NCBI RefSeq assembly: GCF_030063135.1
Contig: NZ_JASISO010000029.1
Coordinates: forward strand, 1-64,000
Direction: 5' to 3'
Length of the DNA: 64,000 nucleotides
Source of the DNA: Streptomyces sp. G-G2
GTDB lineage: Bacteria; Actinomycetota; Actinomycetes; Streptomycetales; Streptomycetaceae
The notes below the pieces were generated by a model, which was not told the origin of the DNA, made no database searches, and saw only the letters and a program-made list of their open reading frames with translations. Shown here piece after piece: positions 59,721 to 64,000 of this stretch; positions within the stretch are counted from its first letter, which is position 1; every line of letters begins with the position of its first letter. The position numbers and the translations under genes are program-made.

Positions 59721-60486
59721 CGTCGCGTCCGTTCGATGTGCCGACCCAGGCGTCGACGTCGTAGCCGAGGCGCTCCCAGTAGCCCGGCTCGACCTCCTCG
59801 GTCACGGTGATGCCGGAGAGCCACTTCGCCGACTTGTAGAAGTACATGGGGGCGGCGTAGAGCCGGACCGGGCCGCCGTGGGTGTGGCCGAGCGGCTGGT
59901 CCTGCATGCGCAGGGCCACCATCACGTCGTCCCGGCGGGCCTGGGGGAGCGTCAGGCTCTCGGTGTACGTCCCGTCGAAGCAGGTGAACCGGATCGCCCG
60001 GGCCTTCGGGCTGACCCCGGCCGCGTCCAGCAGCCGGTGCAGCGCCACCCCCTCGAAGGGGGTGCTGGGCACCCGCCACCCGGTCACGCACTGCACGTCG
60101 CGCACGACGCGGGTCTGCGGCAGCCGCCCGAGGTCCGCCAGGGTGTAGGTGGCGGGACGCTCGACCAGGCCGTCGACGGTGAGCCGGTAGTCCTGGGGCC
60201 CGCGCCGCGGGACGGAGGAGGCCACGGAGTAGTAGCGGAACCCGCCGCCGTTGGGCAGCAGCGAGGTGATCCCGGTGGGGTCCTTGTCGGCGGCGCCGCC
60301 GAGGACGGTTTCGAAGCCGCGCTGCAGTACGGGGGCGGCGGCCAGCCCGAGGGCGCCGAGTCCGACCATGCCCAGGACCAGACGCCGCCCGACGGGGGCG
60401 CCCCGGCCGTCCGGATCCGCGGTTTCGGGGTCCGGGCGCCCCGGGTCCGGGTGGTCCCTGTCCCGTGCGTGCTGTTCAGTGCTCAC
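59704..60486 (-). CDS. Molybdopterin-dependent oxidoreductase (sulfite-oxidase fold)
   Basis: A 260-residue protein. After a disordered Asp/Pro-rich start, APVGRRLVLGMVGLGALGLA is a signal-anchor with a twin-arginine (RRLVLG) motif, so it probably goes by the Tat pathway. The Oxidored_molyb domain has DYRLTVDGLVERPATYTLAD, the Mo-ligand Cys in VRDVQCVTGW, and LRMQDQPLGHTHGGPVRLY. The partner cytochrome b overlaps its end. It is related to MsrP; the substrate (for example oxidised methionine) is not certain. Confidence 0.92.
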   Translation of the reverse strand: MSTEQHARDRDHPDPGRPDPETADPDGRGAPVGRRLVLGMVGLGALGLAAAPVLQRGFETVLGGAADKDPTGITSLLPNGGGFRYYSVASSVPRRGPQDYRLTVDGLVERPATYTLADLGRLPQTRVVRDVQCVTGWRVPSTPFEGVALHRLLDAAGVSPKARAIRFTCFDGTYTESLTLPQARRDDVMVALRMQDQPLGHTHGGPVRLYAAPMYFYKSAKWLSGITVTEEVEPGYWERLGYDVDAWVGTSNGRDDAPTV

Positions 60487-60680
60487 CCGGCGATTCGACC
60501 ACCGTCACCGCCCGGGCACCAGGGCCGGAGGCCGTCCGTCAGGATTCCGTCACACCTCGCGCGCACGGCGGGCGGGCGGGAAGGGAGCCGAGGGAGGAGG
60601 AGTGAGGGTGGTGTCGCGTCCCCCGATGCCAACACCACCCGCTCACGCATCCCGCTCCGCGGCACTGGGACGGCCCGGGG

Positions 60681-60872
60681 TCACCGGCTGTGCACCGCGT
60701 GCGGCGGTCGTTGACGATCCGCGCAGTGCGCGCGGCCGGCGTGGCGGCGCAGTTCGCCCGGGGTGATCCCGTACGCCGCCCGGAAGGCCCGGCTGAAGAC
60801 GGCCGGGTTGGCGAAGCCCCAGCGGGCGGCGATCGCGTGGACGGGCCGGTCCAGCAGTTCGGGGGGCGCCAG
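60681..60872 (-). pseudogene. Remnant of an AraC-family regulator (C-terminal HTH)
   Basis: Reading leftward, the last ~60 codons include VHAIAARWGFANPAVFSRAF and RAAYGITPGELRRH, the second helix-turn-helix of AraC proteins. The first HTH and sensor domain are absent in all three frames toward the MFS gene at 61034. The remaining frame has no plausible start. It is a decayed end-fragment beside the transporter it may once have controlled. The last ~15 codons before the stop look non-conserved. Confidence 0.75.
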
Positions 60873-61033
60873 CTCGGCGCCGTCTGCCCGAGCCGGGGCA
60901 GCTCCCGCGGTTCGCGTTCCGCTCCGTGGGCGCCGAGGGTGCCCACCGGGCCGGACCGGGGGTCGCACCGGTGGGGCGCGCGCATCAGGCCACGGTTCCG
61001 GGTCCGGGGTCCGCCCGCTCGTACGATGCAGCG

Positions 61034-62281
61034 GTGATCACCGCCGCTTCGCGCCGCCGACCGGGATACCTCGCCGCCGCGGCCGTTTTCGCGGTCGGCA
61101 TGATGGGCACCACGCTGCCGACCCCGCTCTACGGGATCTACCGCGAGGAGATCGGGTTCTCCACCTTCGTGGTGACCGTCGTCTTCGCCGTCTACGCGCT
61201 CGGTGTGCTGGCCGTCCTGCTGCTCGCGGGCGACTATTCCGACCGGGTCGGACGGCGGCCCGTCCTGCTGGCCGCGCTCGGGATCGCGGCGGCCAGCGCG
61301 GTCTGCTTCCTGTGCGAGAACGGGCTGCCGCTGCTCTTCTCCGGGCGGCTGCTGTCCGGCTTCTCCGCCGGGCTGCTCAGCGGTACCGCCACCGCTGCCG
61401 TCCTCGAACTGGCCCCGCCCGACCGCCGGGCCCGGGCCGCCTTCGCCGCCACCGCCGCCAACATGGGAGGGCTGGGCTGCGGGCCGCTGCTGTCCGGGCT
61501 GCTCGCCGAGTACGCCCCGCACCCGCTGGCGCTGCCCTTCCTCGCGCACCTCGCGCTGCTGGTGCCCGCGGCGGTCGTGGTCCTGCTGCTGCCCGAGACG
61601 GTGGAGCACCCCGACCCCCGGGCCCGGCCGCGGCCCCAGGGCGTGCGGGTGCCGCCCGAGGCCCGGGCGGCGTTCGCGCTCTGCGCCCCGGCGGCGTTCG
61701 CGGGCTTCGCCCTGCTGGGGCTGTTCACCGCGGTGGCGCCCACCTTCCTCGCGCAGACCCTGGGGGTCACCAACCACGCGGCGTCGGGCGCCGTCGTCTT
61801 CTCGGTCTTCCTCGCCTCCACCGTCGGCCAGCTGGCCGCGGGCCGCCTGGAGGCGTCCCGGGCGCTGCCGCGGGGCCGGCTGCTCCTGGTGGCCGGTCTG
61901 GCGCTGGTCGCCGCCTCGCTGGCCGCGGAGTCGCTCCCGCTGCTGGTCGCGGGCGCGGCCGTCGCGGGGATCGGCCAGGGGATGGCCTTCCGGGCGGCGG
62001 TGGCGACCGTATCGGCCGCGGCCCCCGCCGAGCAGCGGGGGGCCACGATCTCCACCCTGTTCGTCGTCGCCTACTGCGGGATCTCCCTGCCGGTGGTGGG
62101 CATCGGCGCGCTCACCCTCGGGCTGGGCCTGCGCGGCGCGGGCCTGGTCTTCACGGCCTGTGTCGCGCTGACGGCGGCCGCGGGCCGCCGCCGCGGTCCC
62201 GGGCGGGGTGATTCCGTACGGGGCGGCTCCGACGGGGGTGGTTCCGGACGGGACGACTCCGGAGGGGGCGGCTCCGGCTGA
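61034..62281 (+). CDS. Major facilitator superfamily transporter
   Basis: A 415-residue MFS protein with about 12 hydrophobic segments. The A motif GDYSDRVGRRPVLL follows TM2, and the second half repeats it weakly. FSGRLLSGFSAGLLSGT and GIGQGMAFRAAVATVSAAAP are typical. The C-terminus is a Gly/Ser/Asp-rich tail (DDSGGGGSG) that is probably non-essential. I chose GTG 61034, but with no ribosome-binding site the start is uncertain; other upstream GTGs fall in a Pro-rich stretch. The substrate (efflux of small molecules) is unknown. Confidence 0.85.
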   Translation: MITAASRRRPGYLAAAAVFAVGMMGTTLPTPLYGIYREEIGFSTFVVTVVFAVYALGVLAVLLLAGDYSDRVGRRPVLLAALGIAAASAVCFLCENGLPLLFSGRLLSGFSAGLLSGTATAAVLELAPPDRRARAAFAATAANMGGLGCGPLLSGLLAEYAPHPLALPFLAHLALLVPAAVVVLLLPETVEHPDPRARPRPQGVRVPPEARAAFALCAPAAFAGFALLGLFTAVAPTFLAQTLGVTNHAASGAVVFSVFLASTVGQLAAGRLEASRALPRGRLLLVAGLALVAASLAAESLPLLVAGAAVAGIGQGMAFRAAVATVSAAAPAEQRGATISTLFVVAYCGISLPVVGIGALTLGLGLRGAGLVFTACVALTAAAGRRRGPGRGDSVRGGSDGGGSGRDDSGGGGSG

Positions 62282-62290
62282 ACCGCCGGG

Positions 62291-62316
62291 CTGCTCCGCC
62301 GGACTGCTCCGCCGGA
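62291..62316. repeat. 13-bp tandem repeat after the MFS gene
   Basis: CTGCTCCGCCGGA occurs twice in a row (62291-62303, 62304-62316), 9 bp beyond the MFS stop and 5 bp before the convergent DsbA-like gene's stop. It could be slippage-derived. No hairpin is evident. Confidence 0.7.
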
Positions 62317-62321
62317 CGGGC

Positions 62322-62927
62322 TCAGCTGAAGTCGAGGCCGCCGGTACGGGTCCGCTTCAGCTCGAAGAAGTTCGGGTACCCGGCCAGCAGCCGTACCCCG
62401 TCGAAGACCCGTACGGCGTCCTCCCCGCGCGGGATCGCGGTCAGGACGGGACCGAAGAAGGCGGTGCCGTCGATGTGGATGGTCGGGGTGCCGACCTCCT
62501 CGCCTACCGGGTCCATGCCCTCGTGGTGGCTCTTGCGCAGGGCATCGTCGTATTCGGTGCGCCCGGCGGCGTCGGCCAGCTCGACCGGCAGCCCGGCCTC
62601 GGCCAGCGCTTCCCGGATGACCTCGTCCGTGGCCGACCGGTCCTGGTTGTGCAGCCGGGTGCCGAGGGCGGTGTACAGGTCGCGCAGGACGTGCTCGCCG
62701 TGCTCCTGGGCCGCGGCGATGCAGACCCGCACGGGGCCCCAGCCGGTATCCAGCAGCCTGCGGTAGCGCTCGGGCAGGTCTTCCTTGCCCTCGTTGAGTA
62801 CGGACAGGCTCATGACACGGAAAGTGAGGTCCAGGTCGCGCTGCTTCTCCACCTCCAGGATCCAGCGGGAGGTGATCCAGGCGAAGGGGCAGATGGGGTC
62901 GAAGTAGAAGTCGACTTTGTTGGTCAT
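62322..62927 (-). CDS. DsbA-family protein (Rv2466c-like), single active-site Cys
   Basis: A 201-residue DsbA-fold protein with a thioredoxin core and helical insert. The active site is DPICPFAWITSRW: CPFA, with only the first Cys where Rv2466c has CPWC. A cis-Pro loop is seen in EEVGTPTIHIDGTAFFGP. Related proteins are mycothiol-linked reductases or nitroreductase-like enzymes. Loss of the resolving Cys means a one-Cys mechanism, with mycothiol acting as the second thiol (inference). Confidence 0.9.
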   Translation of the reverse strand: MTNKVDFYFDPICPFAWITSRWILEVEKQRDLDLTFRVMSLSVLNEGKEDLPERYRRLLDTGWGPVRVCIAAAQEHGEHVLRDLYTALGTRLHNQDRSATDEVIREALAEAGLPVELADAAGRTEYDDALRKSHHEGMDPVGEEVGTPTIHIDGTAFFGPVLTAIPRGEDAVRVFDGVRLLAGYPNFFELKRTRTGGLDFS

Positions 62928-63283
62928 CCTCCGAGACTAGAAGGAGGGTGTCCCGTCCAGAAGGGCCATTGTGCGGCCGTGAAGGTGGGCCAATGGTCGC
63001 TGCTCCGTCACTGCCTGAGGGGCAGTCGCGCGGGGCCGGGGCGTCCGCCTCGCTGATGCCAGGTCACATGATCATGGATCTGACGGCTTCGGAGGGTCGC
63101 GGCCGGGCATGCGTACCGCATGAAAATCTTGCGACAAATCATTGCATCTTCCCCCTTATTGCCCCGCTCGCTGTGCAATTTTCACCAAGAGCTTTCTAAA
63201 TCGATCACCAACTCTCCTATAGTTGACTCTCGTTGCCAGAGGAACCCTCTCTTCCATTTCCGCCCGGTTTGAGGCTTTGATTG
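62928..63283. other. Intergenic region before the sensor-kinase gene
   Basis: This 356-bp gap is AT-rich in its second half (about 63110-63225), unlike the rest of the window. It includes a CATGATCATG palindrome (63065-63074) and the dyad CAACT...AGTTG (63209-63225), with TATAGT inside. Nothing coding is supported. Confidence 0.55.
63218..63223 (+). promoter_or_regulatory. -10 element and dyad before the last gene
   Basis: TATAGT is a near-consensus -10 about 60 bp before the ATG at 63284. It is inside a CAACT/AGTTG dyad (63209-63225), which may be a regulator site. No good -35 is seen 17 bp upstream, so an activator may be needed. Confidence 0.35.
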
Positions 63284-64000
63284 ATGACGGCGCCGCCCTC
63301 CCCCCTTCGCCCCTCCGCGTTGGCCCTGCTGCTCACCGCAGCGGTCGCCGGCGCGCTCTGCACGGCGGCGGTGGCCGCGGCCCCGTCGACCGTCCGAACA
63401 CCACTCGCCTGGTTCGCCGTGGCGGGGGTCCTGCTGCTCGGGATCTCCGCGTTCGCCGTCACCTGGACGACGCGCACGGCCCGGGTGCAGCGAGGCCGGA
63501 TATCCGGCCTCGCGGGTGAGATGGCCGCGCGCGACGCGGAGATCTCCCGGCTCACCGCCCTGTCGGCGCGCGAGACGGCCGCCCACACCGCCGAACGGCA
63601 GCGACTGGTCCACGACCACGCCGTCGAATGCGACCGGCTGATCGCCGAGTACGCCGCCGAACGCGACCGGATCGCCGCAGCCGCGCGCGCCGAGGCCGAC
63701 CGGCTCACCGCCGCCCACCTGAGCGCGCGCGAACGCATCGGAGAACAGCTGCGCCGCGCCGAATCGGGCCGGGCCGCCGCCATGGCCGCCGCCGCCAACG
63801 CCGCGGGCCGGATGCAGGCGCTCGCCACCGGCATGCTCGCCGACCTGCGGGACATGGAACACCGGCACGCCGACGAGGACGTCCTCGGCGACCTCCTCCA
63901 CCTGGACCACCGCACCGCCCAGGCGGGACGGCTGGCCGACTCCATCGCCGTGCTGACCGGCGCGCGCTCCGGCCGCCGCTGGGCCAAGCCGATCGTCATG
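63284..64000 (+). CDS. Sensor histidine kinase-like protein, N-terminal part
   Basis: The first 239 residues of a longer protein cut by the window end. Two hydrophobic segments (near 11-32 and 41-60; ALALLLTAAVAGALCTAAVA) anchor it. A long Ala/Arg/Glu-rich coiled coil follows (about 70-200). Near the edge, LGDLLHLDHRTAQAGRLADS has a His in an HisKA-like position, as in Streptomyces ATP-binding sensor kinases next to roadblock/DUF742 genes (conservon-type). ATG 63284 has GAGG 9 nt upstream. Neither the HATPase domain nor the stop is in the window, so the class is inferred. Confidence 0.8.
   Translation, partial: MTAPPSPLRPSALALLLTAAVAGALCTAAVAAAPSTVRTPLAWFAVAGVLLLGISAFAVTWTTRTARVQRGRISGLAGEMAARDAEISRLTALSARETAAHTAERQRLVHDHAVECDRLIAEYAAERDRIAAAARAEADRLTAAHLSARERIGEQLRRAESGRAAAMAAAANAAGRMQALATGMLADLRDMEHRHADEDVLGDLLHLDHRTAQAGRLADSIAVLTGARSGRRWAKPIVM

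Overview
This 64 kb window is chromosomal DNA from a Streptomyces-like actinomycete. The evidence is very high GC with G/C at third codon positions, and gene types typical of the genus: MurT/GatD, an XRE-DUF397-ATPase locus, a DUF5999 protein, a mycothiol-linked DsbA-like protein, Tat substrates and urease genes in the order ABCFGD. From memory, the order sbcDC - purB - bio - ure - pfkA - def resembles a core region of the S. coelicolor chromosome; this was not checked. Most of the window is ordinary core DNA. The one clearly acquired block is at the left end.

Layout. 1-2858: edge of an IS3-type transposase, then a lower-GC remnant of an integrative element (small membrane wHTH protein, Cys/His-rich protein, excisionase, tyrosine integrase) ending 22 bp before sbcD. 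2881-7076: sbcD-sbcC nuclease operon. 7109-15955: Lrp regulator/rhodanese pair, DUF885 protein, second Lrp regulator divergent from a methionine gamma-lyase-like enzyme, a membrane ACT-GNAT fusion, a Tat-exported PhoD and an alpha/beta hydrolase. 16233-22417: GntR and ROK regulators, then a two-component system next to a zinc-ribbon protein and an ABC-2 transporter. 22458-28938: hypothetical gene ending in an inverted-repeat element, purB-mug-HAD operon, SGNH hydrolase, two CNNM/CBS membrane proteins. 29168-35174: GNAT, methyltransferase and the biotin genes (bioBAD divergent from bioF). 35192-36967: DUF397, XRE regulator and divergent ATPase. 37052-42409: VOC protein and urease operon without ureE. 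42595-50387: secreted S33 peptidase ending in the second copy of the element, acyltransferase, CtaG, pfkA, gatD-murT, peptide deformylase. 50448-64000: TetR/acyl-CoA dehydrogenase, SRPBCC, DUF5999 plus a 30-residue protein, a STAND ATPase, FN3 lipoprotein, secreted repeat protein, molybdopterin/cytochrome b pair, AraC fragment, MFS transporter, DsbA-like protein and the start of a sensor-kinase-like gene.

Main observations. (1) Two pairs of CCCCCG-NN-CGGGGG palindromes lie exactly 36 bp before the start codons of the histidine kinase and of the ABC transporter ATPase, suggesting one response-regulator circuit with leaderless promoters. (2) A 121-bp element with 23-bp inverted ends occurs twice, in opposite orientation; each copy sits in a CTAG whose TAG is the stop codon of the preceding gene. 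(3) mug and the HAD gene both appear to start at CTG codons overlapping the previous stop as CTGA. (4) One 17-bp palindrome covers the -35 regions of both divergent bio promoters. (5) A 25-bp palindrome lies between tetR and the acyl-CoA dehydrogenase gene. No tRNA, rRNA, CRISPR array or biosynthetic cluster was seen.
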